DNA from: Flavobacterium sp. YJ01 | GTDB lineage: Bacteria > Bacteroidota > Bacteroidia > Flavobacteriales > Flavobacteriaceae | Assembly: GCF_029320955.1 (NCBI RefSeq) | Contig: NZ_CP119757.1 | Coordinates: forward strand, 4,030,001 to 4,094,000 | Direction: 5' to 3' | DNA: 64,000 bases | Part shown: positions 43,095-51,066 of the stretch, in pieces | Position numbering within the stretch: the first letter of the stretch is position 1 | Layout: every line of letters starts with the position of its first letter | Notes under the pieces: model-generated | The model's database searches: none | Told to the model about the DNA's origin: nothing | The model's input: the letters and a program-made list of their open reading frames with translations, nothing else | Position numbers and translations under genes: made by a program

Positions 43095-44447
43095 ATGAAA
43101 GAAAGAACATTTACCGATCTGAAAAGTGGAACAATAGTCTGTTTCAAGATTTCTATGATCTTTGCCGTAATATTTTCAGCTTCTTTAGGAGATGATTTAA
43201 ATGTTAGAAATGTTCTCTTGACCTTTTTTATAAGCTGTCTATATTCTTTCGGATTGGGTTTTGGAAACGGCTTTCTGAATGTGCTTTTAGATAAAAAATG
43301 GGATTGGCTAGAACAAACAAATCTTAGAGTTTATTACGGAATTCTGGTAACCGTTTTGTATACAGTTCCCGTAGTTTTAGCCATAAACTATTTCATTTTT
43401 GTGGTATTGCAAGATGTAAGTTTAGAGGTGTTTTTCGGGGCAAGAATGATCTGGATACATCTTTTTTATATCATTTTATCTTTAGGAGTTTCGACTTTTT
43501 TGCAAGCCAGAAGTTTCATGGTAAAATGGAAAAAAGCTTCAAAAGTTGAAATCACCCAGCAAAAAATTATCGCAGGAACTGCCAGCGCAAAATTCGAAAG
43601 TTTAAAAAACCAGATCGATCCGCATTTTTTATTTAATAGTTTAAATGTTTTAAGTTCTTTGATCGAAGAAAATCCAGATAATGCGCAGCGTTTTACTACT
43701 TCTTTATCTAAAATTTACAGATATGTTTTAGAACAAAAAGATAAAGAATTGGTTTCTGTTGAAGACGAATTATCATTCGCAAAAACTTACATGAATTTGC
43801 TGAAAATGCGTTTCGAAAATAGTTTGTTTTACGAATTGCCAACAGAAAATAGCAATCCAGAGGCAAAAGTGGTTCCGCTTTCTTTACAGCTTTTATTAGA
43901 AAATACAGTAAAGCATAATATTGTAAGCGAACAAAAACCATTGCATATTAGAATATTCATTGATGGAGATTATCTGGCGATTCAAAATGATCTTCAGAAA
44001 AAAGAAGTTTTGCAAGACAGACAAGGTGTTGGATTGCAGAATATTGTAAATCGATACGGAATTGTAACCGACCGAAGAGTGAAAATTGATCAAGACGAAA
44101 AGAATTTCACGGTTAGGATTCCAATTTTAACCAAACAAATTACAGTTATGGAAATGAGTGCAGAATATACAGATGAAGCAAAAGCATATTATAGAGCCAA
44201 AAAAAGAGTAGAAGAACTAAAAGGTTTTTACGGAAATATTATTGCATACTGTTGTGTGATTCCTTTTTTAGTTTTTATTAACTTAAAATTTTCACCAGGA
44301 TTTCAATGGTTTTGGTTCTCTGCTTTAGGATGGGGTTTTGGAGTAGCCATGCATGCTTTTAAAGTTTTTGGATACAGTTCAGACTGGGAAGAACGTAAAA
44401 TAAGAGAAATTTTAGAAAGAGATAATAAACAAAAAACGTGGAAATAA
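43095..44447 (+). CDS. LytS-type histidine kinase with C-terminal 2TM domain
   Basis: The 450-residue protein has four membrane helices (about 12-32, 38-60, 80-106 and 115-138) and a short linker. The His_kinase domain has phospho-acceptor His177 in LKNQIDPHFLFNSLNVLSSL, and the HATPase has LQLLLENTVKHN and QGVGLQNIVNRYG. From about 355 there is an extra module: AKAYYRAKKRVEELKGFYGN, two hydrophobic helices, then WEERKIREILE. This is the 2TM domain also found alone in the next four genes. The order membrane-kinase-2TM is unusual because a membrane hairpin lies after the ATPase. Its stop overlaps the next ATG. Confidence 0.93.
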   Translation: MKERTFTDLKSGTIVCFKISMIFAVIFSASLGDDLNVRNVLLTFFISCLYSFGLGFGNGFLNVLLDKKWDWLEQTNLRVYYGILVTVLYTVPVVLAINYFIFVVLQDVSLEVFFGARMIWIHLFYIILSLGVSTFLQARSFMVKWKKASKVEITQQKIIAGTASAKFESLKNQIDPHFLFNSLNVLSSLIEENPDNAQRFTTSLSKIYRYVLEQKDKELVSVEDELSFAKTYMNLLKMRFENSLFYELPTENSNPEAKVVPLSLQLLLENTVKHNIVSEQKPLHIRIFIDGDYLAIQNDLQKKEVLQDRQGVGLQNIVNRYGIVTDRRVKIDQDEKNFTVRIPILTKQITVMEMSAEYTDEAKAYYRAKKRVEELKGFYGNIIAYCCVIPFLVFINLKFSPGFQWFWFSALGWGFGVAMHAFKVFGYSSDWEERKIREILERDNKQKTWK

Positions 44448-44773
44448 TGACTGATAAAGATTTTACTGAAGCGGACCGTTATTATGATGCTCAGAAAAAA
44501 GTAAAAGAAATAAGAGAGTTTTATGAACATCTTACCGTATATGTGTTGTGCAACCCAATTGTAATTGTTGTCAACTACATGGTTTCTCCAGGATATCTCT
44601 GGTGGATTTGGTCGGTAATGGGATGGGGAATTGCAATAATCTTACACGGATTGAAAGCTTTTGAATATCCACCATTTTTTAATAGAAAATGGGAGGATAA
44701 AAAAATCCAAGAACTTTTAGAAAAAGAAAATAAACGTAGACTTGAAAGTAATCATGGAAACAAATTTGAGTAA
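44447..44773 (+). CDS. Small 2TM-domain protein, copy 1
   Basis: 108 residues from the ATG that overlaps the kinase stop (TAATG at 44445-44449). Pattern: charged amphipathic helix (EADRYYDAQKKVKEIREFYEH), TM helix (LTVYVLCNPIVIVVNYMV), SPGYLWWIWSVMGWG, second TM helix with HGLKAF, then KWEDKKIQELLEKENKRR. This is the 2TM domain family, function unknown. It ends 20 bases inside the next gene in another frame, so translation is coupled. It closely resembles the C-terminal module of the kinase, so it may interact with it in the membrane (inference). Confidence 0.88.
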   Translation: MTDKDFTEADRYYDAQKKVKEIREFYEHLTVYVLCNPIVIVVNYMVSPGYLWWIWSVMGWGIAIILHGLKAFEYPPFFNRKWEDKKIQELLEKENKRRLESNHGNKFE

Positions 44774-45083
44774 CGATCAGGAACAAACTATTTTGAAGGA
44801 AATGGCCAGCAAAAAAGTGACACAGCTGAAGTCTTTTTACAATCATTTATTCGTTTATGTAATCTCGATGATTGTATTTCTTCTAAAAGAATATACCAAT
44901 TTGCCACTTCATTTTTTTCCAATAAAATACATCAATTGGGTGGTTATGATTATTTGGTCGGCGGTAATACTTGGTTCTGCTATTGATATGTTTGCGTCTT
45001 ATAAAATTTTTGGCACACAATGGGAACAACGCAAATTGAAAAGCATCTTAGAAAAAAAATATAAAAAACAAAAATGGGAATAG
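44754..45083 (+). CDS. Small 2TM-domain protein, copy 2 (divergent)
   Basis: 109 residues from the ATG at 44754, which overlaps the end of the previous gene by 20 bases. Same layout (KEMASKKVTQLKSFYNHLFVYVIS, TM, WVVMIIWSAVILGSAIDMF, WEQRKLKSILEKKYKKQKWE), but it lacks the SPxxxWF turn and the GWGxG-H signature of the other copies, so it is the most divergent of the set. The KKQKWE end is shared with the others. Confidence 0.82.
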   Translation: METNLSNDQEQTILKEMASKKVTQLKSFYNHLFVYVISMIVFLLKEYTNLPLHFFPIKYINWVVMIIWSAVILGSAIDMFASYKIFGTQWEQRKLKSILEKKYKKQKWE

Positions 45084-45085
45084 TC

Positions 45086-45391
45086 ATGGAAAGGAATTTA
45101 AGCGAAGAGGAAAGATATATTGCGGCTAAAAAGAAAGTCGAAAATATTAAAGGATTTTATGGAAATCTGGTTTCTTATATATTAGTAAATGCGATTTTAA
45201 TCTTTATTAATTTATATACATCGCCGCAATATTTATGGTTTTTCTGGCCACTTTTGTGGTGGGGAGTTGGCGTAATCTTTCACGGATTGAAAGTTTTTGA
45301 AGTTTTTCCTGGAATGGGTAAAGATTGGGAAGAAAGAAAAATTCAGGAATTTATGGAGAAAGAAAAAGAGAATAAAAACAAGTGGCAATAA
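45086..45391 (+). CDS. Small 2TM-domain protein, copy 3
   Basis: 101 residues from the ATG three bases after the previous stop (MERNLSEEERYIAAKKKVENIKGFYGN). Full 2TM signature: NAILIFINLYTSPQYLWFFWPLLWWGVGVIFHGLKVF, then WEERKIQEFMEKEKENKNKWQ. Closest by eye to the kinase module (KGFYGN, WEERKI). A start at 45074 is possible but overlaps the preceding gene without need. Confidence 0.88.
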   Translation: MERNLSEEERYIAAKKKVENIKGFYGNLVSYILVNAILIFINLYTSPQYLWFFWPLLWWGVGVIFHGLKVFEVFPGMGKDWEERKIQEFMEKEKENKNKWQ

Positions 45392-45411
45392 TTTATTAAA
45401 AAAATATAGTT

Positions 45412-45792
45412 ATGGGACGTTTTAGAAGAGAAATGTACGAAGAATATACAAAACAGCATTCTGGAGAATATACTAACGATGAGAGTTACAATGCAGCTTA
45501 TCAAAAAGTAAAAAAAATAAAAGGATTTTATTCCCATTTGAAGGTTTATGTAATTGTAAATATGATTATTATTGTATCAAGTTTAAGTAGAAATCATTTA
45601 GGAAGCGGAATCGATTTTAGCGGTTTATCTGAATGGCATACTTATTCGACAGCATTCTTTTGGGGAATTGGTTTAGTAGCGCACGGATTATCTGTTTTTG
45701 CTTCTGAATGGTTCTTTAACTCAGACTGGGAGCAAAAGAAAATCCAAAAATATATGGATAGAGACGCTACAAATAAAAATAAATGGGAGTAA
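45412..45792 (+). CDS. Small 2TM-domain protein, copy 4
   Basis: 126 residues with a longer polar N-terminus (MGRFRREMYEEYTKQHSGEY) before AAYQKVKKIKGFYSHLKVYVIVNM. The loop between the helices is longer (SRNHLGSGIDFSGLSEWHTY), then FFWGIGLVAHGLSVF and WEQKKIQKYMDRDATNKNKWE. It is followed after 40 bases by the LytTR regulator, so the kinase and the regulator bracket four 2TM genes. Confidence 0.87.
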   Translation: MGRFRREMYEEYTKQHSGEYTNDESYNAAYQKVKKIKGFYSHLKVYVIVNMIIIVSSLSRNHLGSGIDFSGLSEWHTYSTAFFWGIGLVAHGLSVFASEWFFNSDWEQKKIQKYMDRDATNKNKWE

Positions 45793-45832
45793 CTTTGACC
45801 AAATATATTTTTCAAATTTCATAGTATAATAG

Positions 45833-46597
45833 ATGATTACATTAATTATAGAAGACGAAAAACCGGCAGCAAGATTGTTGCAGAGAAAACTTGAAAAGTT
45901 AGATGTAACTGTAGAAACGATGCTTCATTCGGTTGAAGAATCAGTTCAATGGTTTGAAAATAATCCGCATCCAGATTTAATTTTTCTGGATATTCAACTA
46001 TCTGACGGTTTGTCTTTTGAAATTTTTGAAAAGATCGATATCAAAAGCGCTATAATCTTTACAACAGCGTATGATGAATATGCTTTAAAGGCTTTTAAGC
46101 TAAACAGTATAGATTATTTACTAAAGCCAATTGATGAGGATGATTTGGAAACTGCGGTTTCTAAATATAAAACGCGAATTCCGAAAACAGCAGAAACTTC
46201 AAACCTGCAATTAGATTTTGAACAGATTCGCCAAATGCTTTCAAATCCATTTGAAAAGGAATATAAAAAAAGATTTACGGTAAAAATTGGTCAGCATCTA
46301 AAAGTCATTACAACTGAAGAAATTGAATGTTTTTTTAGTGAAAATAAAGGAACATACATTCACACATACGACAATCGCGATTATTTGATTGATTCGACTT
46401 TAGAAATTTTGGAGCAAGAATTGGACAAAAAGGATTTCTTTCGCGTAAGCAGAAAATTTATTGTGCCGTTAAAAGCGATTAAAGAAATTCAGGTTTATAC
46501 TAATTCTCGACTTAAAATGATTCTTCCAACTTATAAAGAAGATGAGGTAATTGTGAGTCGTGAAAAAGTACAAGATTTTAAGACTTGGCTAGGATAA
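45833..46597 (+). CDS. LytTR-type response regulator
   Basis: The 254-residue protein has a receiver domain (acidic pocket EDEKP at 7-11, phospho-acceptor Asp53 in IFLDIQLSDG, Lys near SIDYLLKPID) and a C-terminal LytTR DNA-binding domain (FTVKIGQHLKVITTEEIECFFSENKGTYIH, FFRVSRKFIVPLKAIKEI). It is the cognate partner of the LytS-type kinase at the head of the run. Such regulators bind direct repeats at their targets; none was identified here. Its stop codon abuts, without a spare base, the stop of the convergent downstream gene. Confidence 0.94.
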   Translation: MITLIIEDEKPAARLLQRKLEKLDVTVETMLHSVEESVQWFENNPHPDLIFLDIQLSDGLSFEIFEKIDIKSAIIFTTAYDEYALKAFKLNSIDYLLKPIDEDDLETAVSKYKTRIPKTAETSNLQLDFEQIRQMLSNPFEKEYKKRFTVKIGQHLKVITTEEIECFFSENKGTYIHTYDNRDYLIDSTLEILEQELDKKDFFRVSRKFIVPLKAIKEIQVYTNSRLKMILPTYKEDEVIVSREKVQDFKTWLG

Positions 46598-47119
46598 TTA
46601 TCTGTCCATAGTAGACATAATTTCTATAGCTCCAAATTTCCAGTCAGGATTCAATTGTATTGCAACAGAGGGTTCTACAAAAGCTATTGATGAAATTTTC
46701 AGCGCATCGTCAGTATTTGGAGTGGTTTTTATGTATCTCACAAGTTCAGCATAAGGCAAATCTTTAAATTCTGCCCTACTTCCTATAATACCAATTTTAG
46801 ATAAAGATTCAATTGTTGGAATTATCGTTTTTAACGATGAATGTTCTATATTATTTTTATAGAAAGTATCAAGAATATATTTTTTGGTAACATAGATAAG
46901 AACTCCTGATTTAGAGCCGAATTTTTGTTCAATTTCTTCCGCATTTCCTTTATAAAAAAACAGCAACATATCATTCTGATTGATATGTTTCAAAGTATTT
47001 TCTGCCTGATCCATATAGCCAATATTTTTAGAATCTAAAATAACTAATGGATTGCCTTTTGTTTGTCCAGAAATAAAACAACTAAAAAATACAGTTAAAA
47101 CAACGAATAATTTTTTCAT
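46598..47119 (-). CDS. Secreted protein of unknown function
   Basis: The 173-residue protein has a signal peptide (FFSCFISGQ, to about residue 20). The mature part starts NPLVILDSKNIGYMDQ, which recalls TonB-dependent-receptor plug-domain proteins in miniature (PLVILDGK), and contains KSGVLIYVTKKYI; there is no barrel. By that resemblance it could be a solitary plug-like domain (tentative). The gene converges on the LytTR gene with abutting stop codons and no room for a terminator. Confidence 0.65.
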   Translation of the reverse strand: MKKLFVVLTVFFSCFISGQTKGNPLVILDSKNIGYMDQAENTLKHINQNDMLLFFYKGNAEEIEQKFGSKSGVLIYVTKKYILDTFYKNNIEHSSLKTIIPTIESLSKIGIIGSRAEFKDLPYAELVRYIKTTPNTDDALKISSIAFVEPSVAIQLNPDWKFGAIEIMSTMDR

Positions 47120-47201
47120 GCAATAATTATTTAGTTAATCATTAATGATGCAAGATAAGGTGTTTTTCTGATTTTTTGCAAGAATTATCTTGTGTTTGTG
47201 T

Positions 47202-47229
47202 AAAAAAAAGAGCCTCATATTGAAGCTCT
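47202..47229 (-). terminator. Terminator of the cca-ctaA unit
   Basis: A 9-bp stem (minus strand AGAGCTTCA with TGAGGCTCT, one G-U) and a T run on the minus strand. Confidence 0.85.
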
Positions 47230-47246
47230 CTTATATTAGATTTTTT

Positions 47247-48272
47247 TTATTTACTCAATCTATGCAATGTAAATGTCATGGCGCTCAAAAGGAAAAATGC
47301 CATAATTTGGTGAATTAATCCTAAAGCCAAAGGAACGCTATACAATAAAGTAAAAACTCCAAGTAAGAATTGGATAAAAACAAAAACAACTAAAGTATTG
47401 ATTCCGTTTGATTGAGTTCTTGTAAGCGTATATTTTTTGCTTTTAAAGAAAAGAAAAAGAATAATTGCTACGACAACATAAGCAAAAGTTCTATGCACAA
47501 ATTGAACACCGCTTTTTCCTTCAATTAAATTTTTTATTAAAGAAGATTGTTCAATAAAAACCGATTCGTGAATAAATTCTCCGTCGCTCATTAATGGCCA
47601 ATGATTGTGAATTAATCCTGCATTTAACCCAGCAACAAAACCGCCATAAATAATCTGAATTAGTAAAGCAACTAAAGCGTAACGAGCAATTTTTCTAAGA
47701 GGTAATATTTTGTTGATATTTCTTTCTGGATAAATTAAATCGAGCGCAACCCAAAGCGTGTAGGCGAACGTAATGAAAGCAAAAGTTAAGTGAAGCGAAA
47801 GTCTAAAATGACTCACATCTGGATTATCAATTAATCCGCTACGAACCATAAACCATCCCAAAAATCCTTGGAAACCGCCCATTGCCAAAAGAACTACACA
47901 TTTTTTGATTGTTGGAGTGTCTAATTTCTTTTTTGCTAAAAAGTACACAAATGGCACAAAGAAAACTAATCCAATAATACGGCCGATAAAACGGTGAAAC
48001 CATTCCCAGAAATAAATAAATTTATAATCTGAAAGCTGAAAATCGTTGTGAATATTGATTTTTTGATACTCTGGAAATTTTTTATATTCGTCAAAAGCAG
48101 CTTGCCATTTGGCTTCTGTTAAAGGTGGAAATGTATCCGTTACCAAATGCCAGTCGGTCATTGATAAACCTGAATTGGTTAAACGGGTAATTCCGCCTAC
48201 AACAACCATTAAAAATAATAAAACACAACCTGATAGTAACCAAATGATTACTGATTTATTCTCTTTTTTCAT
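47247..48272 (-). CDS. ctaA: Heme A synthase (COX15/CtaA family)
   Basis: The 341-residue protein has eight membrane helices and the two-half CtaA layout. Heme-ligand histidines are visible in EWFHRFIGR (about 89-97), SLHLTFAF, HNHWP-type loops and LIHQIMAF. It has GGITRLTNSGLSMTDWH near the start (26-42), diagnostic of COX15/CtaA. It oxidises the heme O methyl group to the formyl group of heme A for aa3-type oxidases. It is 15 bases downstream of cca on the same strand. The heme O synthase gene is not in the window. Confidence 0.95.
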   Translation of the reverse strand: MKKENKSVIIWLLSGCVLLFLMVVVGGITRLTNSGLSMTDWHLVTDTFPPLTEAKWQAAFDEYKKFPEYQKINIHNDFQLSDYKFIYFWEWFHRFIGRIIGLVFFVPFVYFLAKKKLDTPTIKKCVVLLAMGGFQGFLGWFMVRSGLIDNPDVSHFRLSLHLTFAFITFAYTLWVALDLIYPERNINKILPLRKIARYALVALLIQIIYGGFVAGLNAGLIHNHWPLMSDGEFIHESVFIEQSSLIKNLIEGKSGVQFVHRTFAYVVVAIILFLFFKSKKYTLTRTQSNGINTLVVFVFIQFLLGVFTLLYSVPLALGLIHQIMAFFLLSAMTFTLHRLSK

Positions 48273-48287
48273 TTTATTAAATAATAC

Positions 48288-49721
48288 TTATTTCTCAACT
48301 TTTTTTAAGCCTAATTTCTCAGCTCTTTTAATCACAAAATCGTAAGCAGCTTGATATTCATTTGGAATCACACCTTCTAAAATAGCTTCTTTTACGGCCT
48401 CTTTCAAAACACCAATTTCGCGTGAAGGTTTTAGATTGAAGATTTCCATAATTTCTTCACCCGAAATTGGGGGTTGAAAATTACGTACTTGATCGCGTTC
48501 TTCTACTTCGACAATTTTCTTGCGAACAACTTCAAAGTTTTTATGGTATTTCTTGAATTTCGCTGGATTTTTAGTCGTGATATCAGCTTCACACAAAGTC
48601 ATTAAATCTTCAACATCTTCGCCAGCATCAAAAACCAAACGGCGAACTGCACTGTCAGTTACAATATCTTGCGCCAAAACAATCGGACGCGAACTCATAA
48701 TAACCATTTTTTGCACAAATTTCATTTTGTGGTTTAAAGGCATGTGTAAACGTTCGAAGATTTTCTTAGCCATTTTTCCGCCGAGGAATTCATGTCCATG
48801 AAAAGTCCAGCCTTGTTTTTTAGTGAAACGTTTTGTTGGTGCTTTTCCAATATCATGCAATAATGCCGCCCATCGCAACCAAACATCGTCTGTATTTGGG
48901 CAAATATTATCAACAACTTCAAGTGTGTGATAAAAATTGTTTTTATGCGTATGACCTTCAATTTCTTCTACTTGATTCAACGCTGTTAATTCAGGTAAGA
49001 TTAAGTCTAAAAGTCCCGTTTTGTATAAAAGTAAAAATCCCGTTGAAGGTTTTGGAGTAGAAAGAATTTTATTCAATTCGTCTACAATTCTTTCGCCAGA
49101 AATAATTTTGATTCTTTCGGCATTTTTTGTGATAGCATTCAATGAATTTTCTTCGATTTCAAAATTCAATTGCGTTGCAAAACGAATCGCGCGAAGCATT
49201 CGCAAAGGATCATCAGAATACGTGATATCTGGATCTAAAGGTGTTTTTATAGTTTTATTTTCTAAATCAGTTAATCCATCAAAAGGATCTAGAAGATCTC
49301 CGAAATTACTTTGGTTTAATGATAAAGCCAAAGCATTAATGGTAAAATCACGACGATTTTGATCATCTTGCAAAGTTCCGTTTTCTACAACTGGATTTCG
49401 GCTGTCACGAGTATAAGATTCTTTTCTGGCACCAACAAATTCGATATCGGTATCTTCAAAACGAAGCATTGCTGTTCCGTAAGTTTTAAAAACCTGAACT
49501 TTTGGTTTATTCGGAAGTAAATCAGAAACTTTAAGCGCCAATTCGATGCCACTTCCAACAGCAACTACATCAATATCTTTTTTAGAACCTCGATTTAAAA
49601 GCAAGTCACGAACAAATCCTCCTATCACGTAAGAGTCAACATTTAATTCTTGAGAAGCTTTCGAAATAATATCGAAGATTTTGTTTTGTAAAGCAGTTTT
49701 ATAGTTTGTTTGTATCGCCAC
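48288..49721 (-). CDS. cca: CCA tRNA nucleotidyltransferase with HD domain
   Basis: The 477-residue class II nucleotidyltransferase has GGFVRDLLL (34-42), the metal pair Asp49 and Asp51 in KKDIDVV, RRDFTINALAL (motif B-like, near 129), RMLRAIRF (motif D-like), and an HD domain in the middle (AALLHDIGK with FHGHEFLG). It adds or repairs the 3' CCA of tRNAs, needed here because both tRNA-Glu genes lack an encoded CCA. The N-terminus is read from a GTG (49719-49721) inside a CACGAATT-family repeat arm; no ATG fits before the conserved region, so this start is accepted with reserve. Confidence 0.93.
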   Translation of the reverse strand: MAIQTNYKTALQNKIFDIISKASQELNVDSYVIGGFVRDLLLNRGSKKDIDVVAVGSGIELALKVSDLLPNKPKVQVFKTYGTAMLRFEDTDIEFVGARKESYTRDSRNPVVENGTLQDDQNRRDFTINALALSLNQSNFGDLLDPFDGLTDLENKTIKTPLDPDITYSDDPLRMLRAIRFATQLNFEIEENSLNAITKNAERIKIISGERIVDELNKILSTPKPSTGFLLLYKTGLLDLILPELTALNQVEEIEGHTHKNNFYHTLEVVDNICPNTDDVWLRWAALLHDIGKAPTKRFTKKQGWTFHGHEFLGGKMAKKIFERLHMPLNHKMKFVQKMVIMSSRPIVLAQDIVTDSAVRRLVFDAGEDVEDLMTLCEADITTKNPAKFKKYHKNFEVVRKKIVEVEERDQVRNFQPPISGEEIMEIFNLKPSREIGVLKEAVKEAILEGVIPNEYQAAYDFVIKRAEKLGLKKVEK

Positions 49722-49740
49722 GAATTCACTAATTTTTTAA
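49716..49740. repeat. Half copy of the CACGAATT repeat at the cca start
   Basis: CGCCACGAATTCACTAATTT and the following T/A stretch match the left arm of the repeat at 23891. No inverted partner nearby. The cca start GTG is the complement of its CAC. Confidence 0.7.
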
Positions 49741-49880
49741 TAAAAAGCATTTCAGATTTTAATAGAAATAAAATGCATGCAAATTTACAACATAGAAAAT
49801 GCCTTTTATAATCTAGAGCTGACTTTTTTGAACAATTTCACATTTTGTAGCATTGATTTTTATGAATTGAGAAAGGGTTG

Positions 49881-50033
49881 CTATGAATTTCACGAATTTT
49901 CACGAATTTATTTTTTTGTAGAGATTTTTTTTGCCACAGATTAAAAAGATTTACACAGATTTTTTTAATCATTTTAATCCTGTAATCTGTGGCTATAAAA
50001 AGAAAATTAGTGGAAATTCGTGAAATTCGTGGC
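49881..50033. repeat. Nested palindromes, CACGAATT arms outside and CACAGATT arms inside
   Basis: Outer: TTTCACGAATTTTCACGAAT (from 49888) faces ATTCGTGAAATTCGTGGC ending 50033. Inner: GCCACAGATTAAAAAGATT (from 49933) faces AATCTGTGGC ending 49993. A second repeat sits in the loop of the first, as at 37600 and 56815. Confidence 0.88.
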
Positions 50034-50094
50034 AAGAAAAATACAACAATAGAACAAATCAATTGCGATAATCTTTTTTTAGAAATTCAATTTG

Positions 50095-50102
50095 TATTTT
50101 TG
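50095..50102 (+). promoter_or_regulatory. -7 box of yaaA
   Basis: TATTTTTG, TAnnTTTG match, 20 bases before the ATG. The -33 region is T-rich without clear TTTG. Confidence 0.5.
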
Positions 50103-50122
50103 AATCATAGAAAAAAGCACAA

Positions 50123-50881
50123 ATGAAAATAGTTATATCGCCAGCGAAGTCTTTGAATTTTGAAAAAGAATTACCAACATCTCAGTATACAGAACCTTCA
50201 TTTCTAAAAGAAGCGAGAGTAGTTCATAAAGTAGTAAAACAAAAAAAGCCATCTGAATTATCAGAACTAATGTCAATATCAGACAAATTAGCCGATTTAA
50301 ACTGGAAAAGAAATCAAGATTGGAAAACACCTTTTACACCAGAAAATGCACGTCCAGCGATTTATACTTTCGACGGTGATGTTTACACGGGTTTGGATGC
50401 TTATACAATTCCACTAGAAAAATTAGATGTTCTTCAAGATAAATTAAGAATCTTATCTGGTCTTTACGGACTTTTGAAACCCCTAGATTTAATGCAGGCA
50501 TACCGTTTAGAAATGGGAACAAAAATGCCTGTTGGCGAATCTAAAAATTTACATGAGTTTTGGAAACCACCAGTAACCAAAGCTTTAAATAAAGAATTGA
50601 AAAAAGATGAATTATTCGTGAATTTAGCGAGTAACGAATATTTTTCTGCGGTTGATGTAAAAGGGTTGAAAGTTCCTGTAATTACTCCAGATTTCAAAGA
50701 TTACAAAGACGGAAAATTAAAAATGATTAGTTTCTTTGCCAAAAAGGCGAGGGGAATGATGGTTCGTTATATTATTGATACGAATGCAGAAACGATTGAT
50801 GATTTAAAAGGTTTTAATTATGAAGGATATCAGTTTGATGCCAATCTTTCAAAAGCAAATCATTTGGTTTTTACGAGATAG
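50123..50881 (+). CDS. yaaA: Peroxide stress protein YaaA (DUF328)
   Basis: The 252-residue protein starts MKIVISPAKSLNFEKELP. It contains YTFDGDVYTGLDAY, LRILSGLYGLLKPLDLMQAYRLEMGTK (about 112-138), NLASNEYFSAV, and ends with FAKKARGMMVRYII and GYQFD. All are hallmarks of the YaaA family, which limits intracellular iron damage after hydrogen peroxide and binds DNA through a helix-hairpin-helix-like element. The length is standard. It is monocistronic, followed by a period-8 repeat arm and another repeat. Confidence 0.95.
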   Translation: MKIVISPAKSLNFEKELPTSQYTEPSFLKEARVVHKVVKQKKPSELSELMSISDKLADLNWKRNQDWKTPFTPENARPAIYTFDGDVYTGLDAYTIPLEKLDVLQDKLRILSGLYGLLKPLDLMQAYRLEMGTKMPVGESKNLHEFWKPPVTKALNKELKKDELFVNLASNEYFSAVDVKGLKVPVITPDFKDYKDGKLKMISFFAKKARGMMVRYIIDTNAETIDDLKGFNYEGYQFDANLSKANHLVFTR

Positions 50882-50890
50882 TTTTTTTAA

Positions 50891-50930
50891 GGTTCTGAGT
50901 TGCTAAGATGCTAAGATTCTAAGATTTTTT
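50891..50930. repeat. Single period-8 repeat arm
   Basis: GGTTCTGA, GTTGCTAA, GATGCTAA, GATTCTAA in register, almost identical to the arms around the four-helix-bundle gene at 34273. No partner arm nearby. Confidence 0.88.
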
Positions 50931-50936
50931 ATTAGA

Positions 50937-50982
50937 GAGCCGAAGGCTCGGAACATATTGTAGGCAGGGATTTTAATCCCTG
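50937..50982. repeat. Double-hairpin repeat
   Basis: Two short palindromes in a row: GAGCCGAAGGCTC (50937-50949) and CAGGGATTTTAATCCCTG (50965-50982). This composite is, from memory, a dispersed intergenic element of flavobacteria. Confidence 0.7.
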
Positions 50983-50999
50983 TAGATTTTGTGAATGTC

Positions 51000-51042
51000 A
51001 AAAAAAAAATAAACGCCGAATTCAATTTAGAATTCGGCGTTT
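51000..51042 (-). terminator. Terminator of the efflux operon
   Basis: A perfect 13-bp stem (AAACGCCGAATTC with 51030-51042), 6-base loop, and a T run on the minus strand. Confidence 0.92.
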
Positions 51043-51066
51043 CTGCGTATTATAAACTTATTATTA

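Larger units (their letters stand above)
49722..50122. other. 0.4-kb spacer between cca and yaaA
   Basis: No gene. It contains the half repeat at the cca start, a possible cca -7 box (minus-strand TAAATTTG, 49780-49787), the nested palindrome 49881-50033 and the yaaA -7 box. A 74-codon open frame here on the minus strand is made by the repeats. Confidence 0.8.

Noticed and set aside
49838-50062. 74-codon minus-strand open frame
   Set aside because: It runs across nested repeats; no start context or domain.
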